Assembly: GCF_030124175.1 (NCBI RefSeq)
Contig: NZ_JASKMT010000002.1
Span: 248,001-312,000, forward strand
Direction of reading: 5' to 3'
DNA from: Streptomyces sp. 549
GTDB taxonomy: Bacteria > Actinomycetota > Actinomycetes > Streptomycetales > Streptomycetaceae
Length of the DNA stretch: 64,000 bases
This document shows, one piece after another, positions 1-10,467 of the stretch. Numbering within the stretch: the first letter of the stretch is position 1; the number at the start of each line of letters is the position of its first letter. A program made the translations under genes and the position numbers. The notes below the pieces were generated by a model. It saw nothing but the letters and a program-made list of their open reading frames with translations, searched no databases and was not told the origin of the DNA.

Positions 1-1001
<1,001 letters not shown>

Positions 1002-1156
1002 CGTCCCCCGCCGTCACCCCACAACCGGCAGCACCGCACCACTGGCGGAACCGGCACGACCGGCGCCACCGCACGACCGGCAGCACCGCCGACCGGCGCG
1101 CGCAGCCCCCGAAGCAGCCCGACCCGCAGTACCGAAGGCAGAGAGTAGGAACTCCC

Positions 1157-2110
1157 ATGGCCGGCAACAGCCAGCGGCGCAACCGCCGCACGTCCAACAA
1201 GAAGGGCGCGCAGGTCGGCAGCGGCGGCAACCGGCGCCGCAGCCTGGAGGGCAAGGGCCCGACGCCGCGCGCCGAGGAGCGCAAGGGCCACCCCAAGCAG
1301 CGCCTCGCGCAGGTCCGCGCCCGCAAGGCCGCCGGCCGTCCCGCGCCGCGCCGCGGCGGCCCCAAGGGCACCTCCGAGCTGGTCGTCGGGCGCAACCCGG
1401 TCGTCGAGGCGCTGCGTGAGGGCGTGCCCGCCAACACGCTCTACGTGCAGCAGTTCATCGACAGCGACGAGCGGGTCCGCGAGGCGCTGCGCCTGATCGC
1501 GGACCGCGGCGGCATCAACCTGATGGAGGCCCCCCGGGCCGAGCTGGACCGGATGACGAACGGCCTGAACCACCAGGGCCTCGTGCTCCAGGTCCCGCCC
1601 TACGCCTACGCGCACCCGGAGGACCTGACCTCCGCCGCGCTGGACGCCGGTGAGGACGCGCTGATCGTCGCGCTCGACGGAGTCACCGACCCGCGCAACC
1701 TGGGCGCGGTGGTGCGCTCCGCCGCGGCGTTCGGCGGACACGGCGTGGTCGTGCCCGAGCGGCGCGCGGCCGGCATGACCGCCGGCGCGTGGAAGACGTC
1801 CGCCGGCGCGGCGGCGCGCATCCCGGTGGCGCGGGCCACCAACCTGACGCGTGCGCTGGAGACCTACCAGAAGTCCGGGCTGACCGTCGTGGGCCTGACG
1901 GCCGACGGCGGAACGGACCTGACGGACGCCGCCGCGCTGGAGGGGCCGGTGGTCATCGTGGTCGGCAGCGAGGGCAAGGGCCTGTCCCGGCTGGTCGGCG
2001 AGACCTGCGACGTGCTGGTCCGCATCCCGATGCCTGGCGGCGGAGAGTCGCTGAACGCGGGTGTGGCAGCCGGGGTGGCGCTCTACGAGGCCGCGCGCCG
2101 CCGCCGCTGA
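1157..2110 (+). CDS. rlmB: 23S rRNA 2'-O-ribose methyltransferase (SpoU/TrmH family, RlmB-like)
   Basis: SAM-dependent methyltransferase expected to 2'-O-methylate a guanosine in 23S rRNA. It is 317 residues long. The first 75 or so residues are a basic, low-complexity RNA-binding extension rich in Arg, Lys and Gly, seen in actinobacterial members. Then comes the substrate-binding domain beginning [13 protein letters not shown], and the SPOUT knot domain with motif 1 ([17 protein letters not shown]), motif 2 ([12 protein letters not shown]) and motif 3 ([22 protein letters not shown]). The ATG is preceded by a modest GGAA-type ribosome site. Adjacent to cysS and probably co-transcribed with it. 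The SpoU family is certain; the exact target nucleotide is inferred from homology. Confidence 0.93.
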   Translation: MAGNSQRRNRRTSNKKGAQVGSGGNRRRSLEGKGPTPRAEERKGHPKQRLAQVRARKAAGRPAPRRGGPKGTSELVVGRNPVVEALREGVPANTLYVQQFIDSDERVREALRLIADRGGINLMEAPRAELDRMTNGLNHQGLVLQVPPYAYAHPEDLTSAALDAGEDALIVALDGVTDPRNLGAVVRSAAAFGGHGVVVPERRAAGMTAGAWKTSAGAAARIPVARATNLTRALETYQKSGLTVVGLTADGGTDLTDAAALEGPVVIVVGSEGKGLSRLVGETCDVLVRIPMPGGGESLNAGVAAGVALYEAARRRR

Positions 2111-2238
2111 CCGGCGCGGACGTGCGGGCCGTGCGCCGGGTGCGGGCCCAGCCGGGAAGCGGCCCACCAGGGGCTTGACGGGTCGCGGACAGATCGGGCG
2201 GGTCAAGGCAGTGTCCTTAACGTCCGTCACTCGGTTAG

Positions 2239-3888
2239 ATGAGCGTGGACACCAGAACACCCCGCACGCCTACCGGGACGAACCCGGGCGGCTTTGACGA
2301 CGACCCGGTGCTCAGCTCGGTCAAGGTGCCGAGCGACCCCGCACAGGTCATTGTCAACAACGCCAGCTTCCGGGTAAAGCTCGCCACGCCGACTCCCACC
2401 GGCAGCGCGTTCGCCGACACCGCCCAGCTGCCCGCGGTCGACGGTGCCAGGCGGCGCGCGCCCGTGGTGTGGAGCGGGCGGAACGCGCCGGGTGACGGCG
2501 GCCTCAGCCAGCTGCTGCACGCCGCGCACGCCCGTGGCGGCGGTGAGTCGGCGGGGGGCACCACCCAGGTGCTGCCCCGGGTCGACGCCGAGCGCGCCGC
2601 GCACCCCACGGTCGTCAGCCCCCGGGCACCCGAGCCGGACCGGCCCCTGCTGCAAGGGGTGCGGCCGGCCGAGGGCGCCTACGACGAGCCGTACGGACCG
2701 GGGTCCGGCACCACCGGCCCCCACGACCGCGACGGGCTCGACCGCGACGCCTACGACCGCGACGCCTACGACCGGCGCGAGAGCGCCCGCGCGAACGACG
2801 CCGTCCGGCACGCCTACTACCCCGGGCGCCGGATGAACCTCGGCGTGGTGCTGCTGCCGCTGCGCATCTTCCTGGGCTTCATCTCGATCTACGCAGGCAT
2901 GGGCAAGCTCACCGACCCCGTCTACTTCGACGGTGGCGAGCGGGGCTCGATGGTCAGCTGGCTGACCTCGCTGGAGCCGTGGGCGATCGCCTCGCCGCTG
3001 CACTCCTTCGCGGTGGCGCACCCGGTCGGCTCCGGCCTGACGGTCGCGTTCCTCCAGGTCATCGTCGGCGTGCTGACCGTCTGCGGCCTGTGGCAGCGGG
3101 TCGCCGCGTCCTGCGGAGCGCTGCTGTCCGCGGCGCTGCTGCTGACGGTGAGCTGGCGCATGGTGGCCGCCTACGACGCGCCGGACATCATCTACCTGGC
3201 CGCCTGGTCGCCGCTGATCATCGCCGGGGCGCCGGTCTACTCGCTGGACGCCAGGCTCGCCGGTGAGGCGTGGCGCCGCCTCGGCCCGCGCGCCGGGCTG
3301 TGGGACCTGCGCCGGCGGGTGCTGCGACGCGGCACGATCATGGTGACGCTGATCGCCGGACTGGCCCTGCTGATCGGCTCGGTGCTCGGCAGCGCGGTCC
3401 GCACGGCCGGGGTCGCCACCGTGCCCGAGCCGGGCGAGCCGCCGCGCAACTTCCTGCCCGGTTCCCCGCTGCCGTCCACCCCCGGGCAGCGTTCCGGCCG
3501 AGCCACGCAGGGGCCGACCGCCGGCCCCACCGCCGGCCAGTCCTCGGCCCCCGCCACCCAGGAGCCGACCGCGGGGACCACACAGGAGACCAGCGGCACC
3601 GCCCCCACCGGTGAGACCGCCGGCCAGCCCAGCCAGGACCAGACGGTCCAGGCGCCCCCGCAGCAGCAGGCCCCGCCTCCGCCCGCGCAACAGCAGCCCC
3701 CGGCGCCCGACCCGGCGCCCGGCACCTCCGGCGGCGGCGCGCCCGCGCCAGGCGGTGGCGACAGCGGAGGCGGGGGCTCCGACGGCGGCGGCGGTGACAG
3801 CGGCGGCACCACCGGCGGTGACGGCGGCGGCAGCGGCGGCGGAGGCAGCTCCGGTGGCCGCGGCGCCCTCGGCGGCCTCCTGGGTTGA
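2239..3888 (+). CDS. DoxX-family membrane protein with long disordered ends
   Basis: A 549-residue membrane protein of unknown exact role. Residues 1-195 are a soluble, low-complexity acidic/basic region with YDRDAYDRR-type repeats. Residues about 200-390 form the DoxX-like core: four or five hydrophobic helices, beginning VVLLPLRIFLGFISIYAGMG and including a conserved K-L-T-DP after the first helix. The last 140 residues are Thr/Pro/Gln-rich and then almost pure Gly/Ser, and probably lie outside or at the membrane face. DoxX proteins are linked to redox and thiol stress membrane complexes in other actinobacteria, but no partner is visible here. It is followed by three 16-base repeats and a very strong hairpin terminator. 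Confidence 0.85.
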   Translation: MSVDTRTPRTPTGTNPGGFDDDPVLSSVKVPSDPAQVIVNNASFRVKLATPTPTGSAFADTAQLPAVDGARRRAPVVWSGRNAPGDGGLSQLLHAAHARGGGESAGGTTQVLPRVDAERAAHPTVVSPRAPEPDRPLLQGVRPAEGAYDEPYGPGSGTTGPHDRDGLDRDAYDRDAYDRRESARANDAVRHAYYPGRRMNLGVVLLPLRIFLGFISIYAGMGKLTDPVYFDGGERGSMVSWLTSLEPWAIASPLHSFAVAHPVGSGLTVAFLQVIVGVLTVCGLWQRVAASCGALLSAALLLTVSWRMVAAYDAPDIIYLAAWSPLIIAGAPVYSLDARLAGEAWRRLGPRAGLWDLRRRVLRRGTIMVTLIAGLALLIGSVLGSAVRTAGVATVPEPGEPPRNFLPGSPLPSTPGQRSGRATQGPTAGPTAGQSSAPATQEPTAGTTQETSGTAPTGETAGQPSQDQTVQAPPQQQAPPPPAQQQPPAPDPAPGTSGGGAPAPGGGDSGGGGSDGGGGDSGGTTGGDGGGSGGGGSSGGRGALGGLLG

Positions 3889-3924
3889 AGGGATCTGCTG
3901 GGCCTGCCCCTCTGAGCTTTCGAG

Positions 3925-3972
3925 CCTCTGAACCACTGAGGCTCTGAACCACTGAGGCTCTGAACCACTGAG
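3925..3972. repeat. three tandem 16-base repeats after the DoxX gene
   Basis: Three head-to-tail copies of a 16-base unit, gctctgaaccactgag (first copy begins cc). They start 37 bases after the DoxX stop codon and run straight into the terminator hairpin. The repeat is non-coding. It belongs to a pattern of short minisatellites close to stop codons in this window. Confidence 0.9.
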
Positions 3973-3988
3973 GGGCGCGGCCCCACGG

Positions 3989-4032
3989 CGAAGGGTGGGG
4001 CCACCGGCTGCGACCGGTGGCCCCACCCTTCG
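3989..4032. terminator. strong hairpin terminator between convergent genes
   Basis: A perfect 19-base inverted repeat (cgaagggtggggccaccgg and its complement) around a 6-base loop, ctgcga. It lies between the DoxX gene on the plus strand and the nucleotidyltransferase on the minus strand. There is no T-run, as is usual in Streptomyces, and it can act in both directions. Confidence 0.88.
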
Positions 4033-4167
4033 TGCTGCCCGACGGCGTTGCCGGGCCAGGCCGCAGTGTCCCCGGCCAGGCCCGGTGTTCAGGCCAGCTC
4101 CGGTGTTCAGGCCAGGTCCGGCCTGGTGGCCCGGTCACGTGGGCGGGCGGGCGGTCGGTCGGGCGTG

Positions 4168-4911
4168 TCAGGCGAGCGGGTCAGGGGTGCCGCGGTGGGC
4201 GGCGAGTTCCCTGGCGGCCTCGGTGAGGTCCTTGGCGGTGTCGATCGCGCGCCAGTAGGCGCCCTGCGGCAGGGAGAAGCCCGCGAGCCGGTGCTCCCGT
4301 GCCAGCCGCGGGAACGTCGTGCGCTCGTGGTCGCCGCGCTCGGGCAGCAACTCCGCGAACCCGGGGGAGAGCACGTAGACGCCCGCGTTGATCTCGTACG
4401 CGGTGGGCGGTGACTCGATGAAGTCCACGACGTGCCCGAAGCCGTCGGTGCGCACGGCTCCCCACGGCAGGCGCGGGCGGGCCAGGGCCAGCGTGGCGAC
4501 GGCGTCGCGCTCGGTGTGGAAGGCGGCCATGTCGCGCAGCGGGAAGCGGGTCCAGATGTCGCCGTTGGTGGCGTACCAGGGCTCGGCCGGGCGGGGGAGG
4601 GCCGCGGCGGCGAAACGCAGTCCGCCGCCGCGGCCCAGGGGTTCGTCCTCGACGACGGTGGTGATGCGCAGCGGCAGGTCCGCGTCGGCCAGCCACCGCT
4701 GCATCACCTCGGCGAGGTGCCCGCAGGAGACCACGACGTCGCTCACGCCTTCCTGGGCGAGCCAGGAAAGCTGATGGCCGATGATCGGCGTCCCCGTACC
4801 GGGGATCTCGATCATCGGCTTCGGCTTGTCGTCGGTGTAGGGGCGCAGCCGGGAGCCCTGGCCGCCGGCCAGGATCACCGCCTGGGTGGGTGCGTGCGGA
4901 GCTGGCGTCAT
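4168..4911 (-). CDS. nucleotidyltransferase, NDP-sugar pyrophosphorylase family
   Basis: Predicted enzyme that joins a nucleoside triphosphate to a sugar-1-phosphate. It has 247 residues. The N-terminal signature AVILAGGQGSRLRPYT with a following DDKPKPM is the nucleotide-binding loop and catalytic Lys region of the RmlA/ManC/GlmU-type fold. TNGDIWTRFPL carries the metal-binding Asp, and INAGVYVLSP is the later sugar-binding strand. It is shorter than full GlmU or ManC and has no left-handed beta-helix, so it is a stand-alone pyrophosphorylase core. The chosen ATG (MTPAPHAPTQ) places the loop near the N-terminus; the open frame continues 37 codons upstream to another possible start. Sugar and base specificity cannot be read from the sequence. 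Confidence 0.88.
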   Translation of the reverse strand: MTPAPHAPTQAVILAGGQGSRLRPYTDDKPKPMIEIPGTGTPIIGHQLSWLAQEGVSDVVVSCGHLAEVMQRWLADADLPLRITTVVEDEPLGRGGGLRFAAAALPRPAEPWYATNGDIWTRFPLRDMAAFHTERDAVATLALARPRLPWGAVRTDGFGHVVDFIESPPTAYEINAGVYVLSPGFAELLPERGDHERTTFPRLAREHRLAGFSLPQGAYWRAIDTAKDLTEAARELAAHRGTPDPLA

Positions 4912-5037
4912 GCTCCGCACGCTATCCGGGCGCGGCGGACGGACCGCCTCAGCGGGAGCCGTGGCGACTCGGCGTCGTCCCCGCAGCCGCTCGGCGGGAC
5001 GGCCGCCGGGACGGCGCCCCACCGGCTGTTCGGGCGC

Positions 5038-5454
5038 TCAGCGGGAGTCGGCGACGCCGGAGGCGAAGGAGGTGTCGCACACCGGCCGGGAGAAGCGCTG
5101 GGCGCGCTCGGGCGTGCCGTACTTCTGCACTGCCGCCTTGCCCAACTCGCGGGCGATGCCCGCGCAGTGCTGGGCCAGCGACGGCCGCCGCTCCACGGAA
5201 CGCTGCAGGTTCGTCAACGCGACGCCCGGGTTCTCCTCCTGGAGTTGGACGAGGAGCTTCTCCTGGAGTACCTCGTGCGGGGCACTCGCGGGAGTCCGGC
5301 TCGCCTCCTCCTCGGCGGCGGCGGTGAGCATCTGGGCCTCCGAGGGCTGGACGGCCCAGGGCACTCTGGTCACCGCGAGTGTCCCGGAGAGGACCAGGAC
5401 GACCGGAAGGACGAGGGCGAGAGTTCTGCCGATACGGCGCGCTGCCTGATTCAC
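5038..5454 (-). CDS. small exported or membrane-anchored protein of unknown function
   Basis: A 138-residue protein. Residues 1-30 look like a signal peptide or anchor: a basic start (NQAARRIGR) followed by a hydrophobic stretch LALVLPVVLVLSG. The exported part is helical and charged, with two cysteines near residues 95 and 125 that could form a disulfide (AQHCAGIAREL and SRPVCDTSF). I do not recognise a named family. It lies between the nucleotidyltransferase and msiK, with about 300 bases on its upstream side that hold the msiK terminator. Confidence 0.75.
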   Translation of the reverse strand: MNQAARRIGRTLALVLPVVLVLSGTLAVTRVPWAVQPSEAQMLTAAAEEEASRTPASAPHEVLQEKLLVQLQEENPGVALTNLQRSVERRPSLAQHCAGIARELGKAAVQKYGTPERAQRFSRPVCDTSFASGVADSR

Positions 5455-5620
5455 TGGTGACTTCCTCGCGAAGGGATCCCGGCGGTACCGGGTCGGAACG
5501 GTGCCCGGGAGGGGTTCGCCTGTGATGGTAGCGAGGAGTGGTGATTTGGCGACATTTAGTCACCCTGATGAGGGAACAATCCCTCGATATGGCGATCGCC
5601 AGGTTGACGTACGGAGATCG

Positions 5621-5661
5621 AAAAGGGGCCGTACGCCCGCTAGGTGCGAAAGTACGGCCCC
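5621..5661 (-). terminator. T-tailed terminator of msiK
   Basis: Ten-base stem ggggccgtac/gtacggcccc with a 17-base loop. Read on the minus strand, the stem is followed by TTTT, making a classical factor-independent terminator about 90 bases after the msiK stop codon. The rest of the 5455-5752 gap shows nothing else recognisable. Confidence 0.82.
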
Positions 5662-5752
5662 AATCCCTACCCTTGCCGCCCGCCGCTCACTCCCGCGGTG
5701 AGACGGGCTCCCGCGAGGCGGCAGGCGGACGGCTGGCGGACGACCCGGAGGG

Positions 5753-6874
<1,122 letters not shown>

Positions 6875-6930
6875 GCTGTTGTCTCCTTCACCGGCAGGAA
6901 CGTGCCGGACGATCCGAGTAAAGGTGGAGT
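6875..6930 (-). ncRNA. structured 5' leader of msiK (msiK RNA motif candidate)
   Basis: A conserved RNA motif upstream of actinobacterial msiK genes is known (Rfam family msiK). Here the leader has a perfect hairpin, CCGGCA/TGCCGG with a 6-base loop, at 6891-6908. An ACTCCACC stretch at 6923-6930 could pair with the GGTGAAGGAG region holding the ribosome site. I infer that this is the msiK motif from position and hairpins; I could not align it to the family model. Confidence 0.5.
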
Positions 6931-6946
6931 TTTGGTGTAGTCCACT
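6931..6946. promoter_or_regulatory. dre-like DasR site upstream of msiK
   Basis: tttggtgtagtccact matches the DasR palindrome core TGGTCTAGACCA at 10 of 12 positions (core 6933-6944). It lies 57-72 bases before the msiK start. DasR is the GntR regulator of N-acetylglucosamine use in Streptomyces. The link to msiK is inference. Confidence 0.5.
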
Positions 6947-7178
6947 GGACGCGGACATCGCCGTGACGCTACCTGGCGGACCGCGCTTTGTCAGTAGTTC
7001 CCGCCGGGGAGAACCGCCGGTCACCGCCCGGCCACACCCCGGGCGGGCCCTCCGGACCTCCCCCCGTGTCCCTCCCGGCGGCAGCACCGCCGACGGCACC
7101 CGAAAGCCCGTGGCTGCCCGTCCGCGGCGCTGTGTAGAGTGGACGAGCCCGCGCGGCCCCCACCCGCCCGCGCGACGC

Positions 7179-7252
7179 GCCTCCTTAGCTCAGCTGGCCA
7201 GAGCAACGCACTTGTAATGCGTAGGTCGTCGGTTCGACTCCGACAGGAGGCT
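7179..7252 (+). tRNA. tRNA-Thr (anticodon TGT)
   Basis: Complete 74-base cloverleaf with discriminator T and no encoded CCA. Acceptor stem GCCTCCT pairs with AGGAGGC, the D arm is GCTC/GAGC, and the anticodon stem ACGCA/TGCGT encloses loop CTTGTAA, giving anticodon TGT. The T arm is GTCGG-TTCGACT-CCGAC. It reads ACA and other ACN codons. A perfect terminator hairpin follows six bases later. No integrase is nearby, so there is no sign of use as an attachment site. Confidence 0.96.
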
Positions 7253-7257
7253 CAGTG

Positions 7258-7294
7258 AAAAGCCCAGGTCAGACGGTGTCTGACCTGGGCTTTT
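7258..7294 (+). terminator. terminator of tRNA-Thr
   Basis: Perfect 16-base stem (aaaagcccaggtcaga and its complement) with loop cggtg. It ends in TTTT directly after the tRNA gene. Confidence 0.93.
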
Positions 7295-7394
7295 CGCGTT
7301 CCCGTCCTGCTCCGGCCTACCGGGATGGCTCGTACTGGCGCTGTGTGGCCAAAGCGTGGCGCGACCTGGGTCCGGTCACCGATCTGGAGTCGGG

Positions 7395-9287
7395 TCACAG
7401 CAGAAGCACTACCGCCGTGCCCCACAGCAAGGACAGGGCCACCAGCGGTGGCCCGATCGGCATGCCCTGCCGCCCCGTTGGCGCCTCCTCCAGCGGCCGC
7501 AGTTCCGGGCGGAGCAGGAGCGCCTGCAACTCCCCGGCGGCGCGCACCGCATGCGGGTCGCGGCCCAGACGGCGCTCCAGCCACGCCCAGCCGGTGGGGG
7601 AGAGCTCGACGGGGGAGTCCTTGGTCCGGGCGACCCGGATGCCGTCGTCGGAGTGCTGCACGGACATGATCACGTTCCACGGGATCCGCCGCACGCGCCA
7701 CGCTCCCGTCACCCACAGTCCGTCACGGTCGGCGGTGATACGCCAGGCGAGCGCCGTCGCCACGGCCGTCACCAGCCACGGCAGGCCCACGGCCAGCAAC
7801 AGCCCACCCCACGACGGCCCGCCCTCGAGCGCGGCCCAGATGCCACCGCCCTGCACAAGCAGCAGGCCGGAGCCCACCGCGCGCGAGAAGCCGTGCGCCG
7901 TCCACACTCGCGGTGCCGCTGTGGGTGTCATGCCGGCTGCGATCTCTTCGCAGGGCCGCCCAGGGCTCTCGTGTCTACGGCGCTGCGGTCCGCGTCGCCG
8001 CACCAGTCCCGGAACGGCCGGTTTCACCGCGGTGACACTGCACTCCACCGACACCTCGTCGTCGTCCGCGCCGTCGCGTGCGACGAAGGCGACCTCGGCG
8101 CCGGCGTAGGGGGCGCCGTACAGGACGGCCTCGCGCAGGGGCGGGGGAGGATCCTCGCCCTTGAGGATCTCTGTGACCTTGCCGAACTCGACGACGAGTT
8201 CGGGCCCGTCGCCCGCGTCGCCGCGGTCCTCACCGGCGTCCTCGTCCTCCTCCTCGTCCTCGAATGCGTACTGCGAGTGGAAGTGCAGGATCGGCCGGAG
8301 GCCCTGCGGGTCGTCGGCTGCGAACACCCAGGTGCGGCCGTCGTCGTGTCCCTCGCGCACCAGTACGTGCAGTACCGGCAGCGGCTCGCTCCGCAGTCGC
8401 TTCGCGCGTGTCCGGCCGTCCACGCCGTTCGCGAGGAACGCCAGCCCCGCGACGGAGCCGACCAGTGCCACCAGCTCCCAGTCGAACGTGTCGTACGGCT
8501 CCGCGACCAGCGCCGCCCAGTCGCCGTCCACGACGATGTCAACCCGGCTGTCCACGGGGAAGTCCTCGGGGTAGGCCGTCTCGAAGCGATGGGTACGTCC
8601 GTCGGCCTCCACTTCGAGGAAGTCGACTTCGTCGCCCTGCTCCAGGGCCGTGACCCGTCCGGACAGCTGAGCCGCTCCTGCGGCCCGCTCCTCGTAGGCG
8701 TCGACGACCTGCTGTACCTGCCAGCAGCCGAACCCGGCGACGGCCAGCATCAGCGCGGCCATGAGGAAGGAGATCCGGCCCCGGCGGAAAGTCCGTGCGG
8801 CGGCGGGCAGCGGCTGGGTGACCGGCCCGGCAGCCTCCAGAGCCTGCGCCCGCTGCCGCCCCGCGACGACGAGCCGGTGGACGATCCCGACGGTGGTGAA
8901 CGCGGCGGCCATGAGGAAGGCGAGTGCGGACGGTTCGCCGAGCGCCGCCGTGAAGTCGCCCTCCACGGCGAACCCCACCAGCGCGGCCGCGAGCCCCGCG
9001 AGCGCGAGCCGCGGCTGCCGCCACACCCAGTACAGGGTCAGCACCAGCACGATGGCTGTCCCAAGGCCCAGCCAGTCGGTACCGCACGGGTCGGCGGACG
9101 TGCACGGGGCGACGGGGCCCGCCACCGTGTCCCACGCCCCCGAGGTGACCAACGCCAGCAGCGCCCACAGAGGGTGCGCCCACCGGGCGGGGACGGCGGC
9201 GAGCCAGCGCTGGGCGTCGGGAGTCCGCCACACGGCGACGCCGGGCGGTATGTGCTCGGCGGGCAACGGCAGGGGAAGTCTGGTCAC
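7395..9287 (-). CDS. large polytopic membrane protein with a C-terminal PH-like domain
   Basis: A 630-residue membrane protein of unknown function. The first 190 residues hold about four hydrophobic helices (for example PLWALLALVTSG, TAIVLVLTLYWVW, ALAFLMAAAFTTVGIV). A fifth helix, ISFLMAALMLAVAGFG, is followed by an extracytoplasmic segment with a DUF3592-like pattern (GDEVDFLEVEADGRTHRFETA) and then another helix. A cytoplasmic stretch contains an acidic run near residue 350 (EDEEEDEDAGED). The C-terminal third has two more helices and a bacterial PH-like domain (ITADRDGLWVTGAWRVRRIPW), then a last helix. The GTG start before TRLPLPLPAEH was preferred to a TTG 25 codons upstream. It stands alone between the tRNA and the dehydrogenase. 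Confidence 0.8.
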   Translation of the reverse strand: MTRLPLPLPAEHIPPGVAVWRTPDAQRWLAAVPARWAHPLWALLALVTSGAWDTVAGPVAPCTSADPCGTDWLGLGTAIVLVLTLYWVWRQPRLALAGLAAALVGFAVEGDFTAALGEPSALAFLMAAAFTTVGIVHRLVVAGRQRAQALEAAGPVTQPLPAAARTFRRGRISFLMAALMLAVAGFGCWQVQQVVDAYEERAAGAAQLSGRVTALEQGDEVDFLEVEADGRTHRFETAYPEDFPVDSRVDIVVDGDWAALVAEPYDTFDWELVALVGSVAGLAFLANGVDGRTRAKRLRSEPLPVLHVLVREGHDDGRTWVFAADDPQGLRPILHFHSQYAFEDEEEDEDAGEDRGDAGDGPELVVEFGKVTEILKGEDPPPPLREAVLYGAPYAGAEVAFVARDGADDDEVSVECSVTAVKPAVPGLVRRRGPQRRRHESPGRPCEEIAAGMTPTAAPRVWTAHGFSRAVGSGLLLVQGGGIWAALEGGPSWGGLLLAVGLPWLVTAVATALAWRITADRDGLWVTGAWRVRRIPWNVIMSVQHSDDGIRVARTKDSPVELSPTGWAWLERRLGRDPHAVRAAGELQALLLRPELRPLEEAPTGRQGMPIGPPLVALSLLWGTAVVLLL

Positions 9288-9468
9288 CCGCGCATTATGA
9301 CCACGCGCGATACACCAGGCGGCAGTAGGCCCCGCCCCGGCGGATCGCGGTCGGATCAACAAGCGGAGCGGATTCGGGTCCCGGCGGGGATCCTTGCTGT
9401 CGTCTGCAACGACGAGGCCGTGGAGTTCGGTCTGGGACGGCGGGTGACGGCAGGTGACGGCGGGGGTG

Positions 9469-10428
9469 TCACCCCAGGCGGCGCAGGGGGGTGCCGGCGA
9501 GGTAGGCGGTGATGTTCTCCACGGCCTGGGCGTAGTACGTGCGGTAGTTGCTCTGGGAGACGTAGCCCAGGTGCGGGGTGGCCAGGAGGCGGGGGGCGGT
9601 GCGCATCGGGTGGTCGGCGGGCAGCGGCTCGGTGTCGAAGACGTCTACTGCGGCGCCGGCGATCCGGCCCTCGTACAGAGCGGCGAGCAGGGCCTGCTGG
9701 TCGACGAGGGCGTCGCGGGAGGTGTTGACCAGGTACGCGGTCGGCTTGAGCAGGGCCAGTTCCGCGGCGCCGAGCAGGCCGCGGGTGCGTTCGCCGAGGA
9801 CCAGGTGCAGCGAGACGAAGTCGCTGGTGCTCAGCAACTCCTCCTTGCTGGGCGACAGTTGCACACCGACCTCGTCGGCGCGTTCCTGGGTGAGGTGCGG
9901 GCTCCAGGCCGTCACCTCCATGCCGAAGGCGAGGCCGACGCGGGCCACCTGGCTGCCGATCCTCCCCAGGCCGAGCAGCCCGAGGCGGCGGCCGTTCAGG
10001 TCGGTGCCGACGGTGGACTGCCAGGGCCCACCGGCGCGCAGGACGTTGTTCTCGGTGACGATGCCGCGGGCCAGGCCCAGCAGCAGCGCCCAGGTGAGTT
10101 CGGCGGGCGGGGTGGAGGTGCTCTGCGTGCCGCAGACCGTGACGCCGTTGCGTTCGGCCGCCGCGTGGTCGATGACGCTGTTGCGCATGCCCGACGCGAT
10201 GAGCAGCTTCAGTTGGGGGAGCCGGTCGAGCAGGGAGGCGGGGAAGGGGACACGTTCCCGCAGGGTGACGGCGATGTCGAAGGGGGCCAGCGCGGCGGCG
10301 AGTGCGTCCTCGGTCGCGAAGTGCTCGGCGAAGCTGACGACCTCCACCCTGTCCTGCACGGGACTCCAGTCGGCGGCGGTGGCGGCGGCGTCCTGGTAGT
10401 CGTCGAGCACGGCGCAGCGCAGTCGCAT
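9469..10428 (-). CDS. D-2-hydroxyacid dehydrogenase family protein
   Basis: NAD(P)-dependent oxidoreductase of the D-isomer 2-hydroxyacid dehydrogenase family, 319 residues. The Rossmann motif GLLGLGRIGSQVARVG sits near residue 150. The catalytic Arg-Glu-His set is suggested by VNTSRDALVD, the DVFDTEPLP segment and TPHLGYVS. The substrate is not readable; annotated relatives include phosphoglycerate dehydrogenases and glyoxylate/hydroxypyruvate reductases, but the C-terminal ACT domain of SerA is absent. Good GAGAGGA ribosome site. It starts 39 bases after the permease-subunit gene on the same strand and may belong to that transcript, though no functional link is obvious. Confidence 0.88.
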   Translation of the reverse strand: MRLRCAVLDDYQDAAATAADWSPVQDRVEVVSFAEHFATEDALAAALAPFDIAVTLRERVPFPASLLDRLPQLKLLIASGMRNSVIDHAAAERNGVTVCGTQSTSTPPAELTWALLLGLARGIVTENNVLRAGGPWQSTVGTDLNGRRLGLLGLGRIGSQVARVGLAFGMEVTAWSPHLTQERADEVGVQLSPSKEELLSTSDFVSLHLVLGERTRGLLGAAELALLKPTAYLVNTSRDALVDQQALLAALYEGRIAGAAVDVFDTEPLPADHPMRTAPRLLATPHLGYVSQSNYRTYYAQAVENITAYLAGTPLRRLG

Positions 10429-10467
10429 GGGGTTCCTCTCGGTCCTCCCGGCCTCTCCCGGCGCGGG

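Noticed and set aside
7179..7252. tRNA-Thr as the attachment site of an integrated element
   Set aside because: No integrase, no repeated 3' end of the tRNA downstream, and the flanks look like ordinary core genes.
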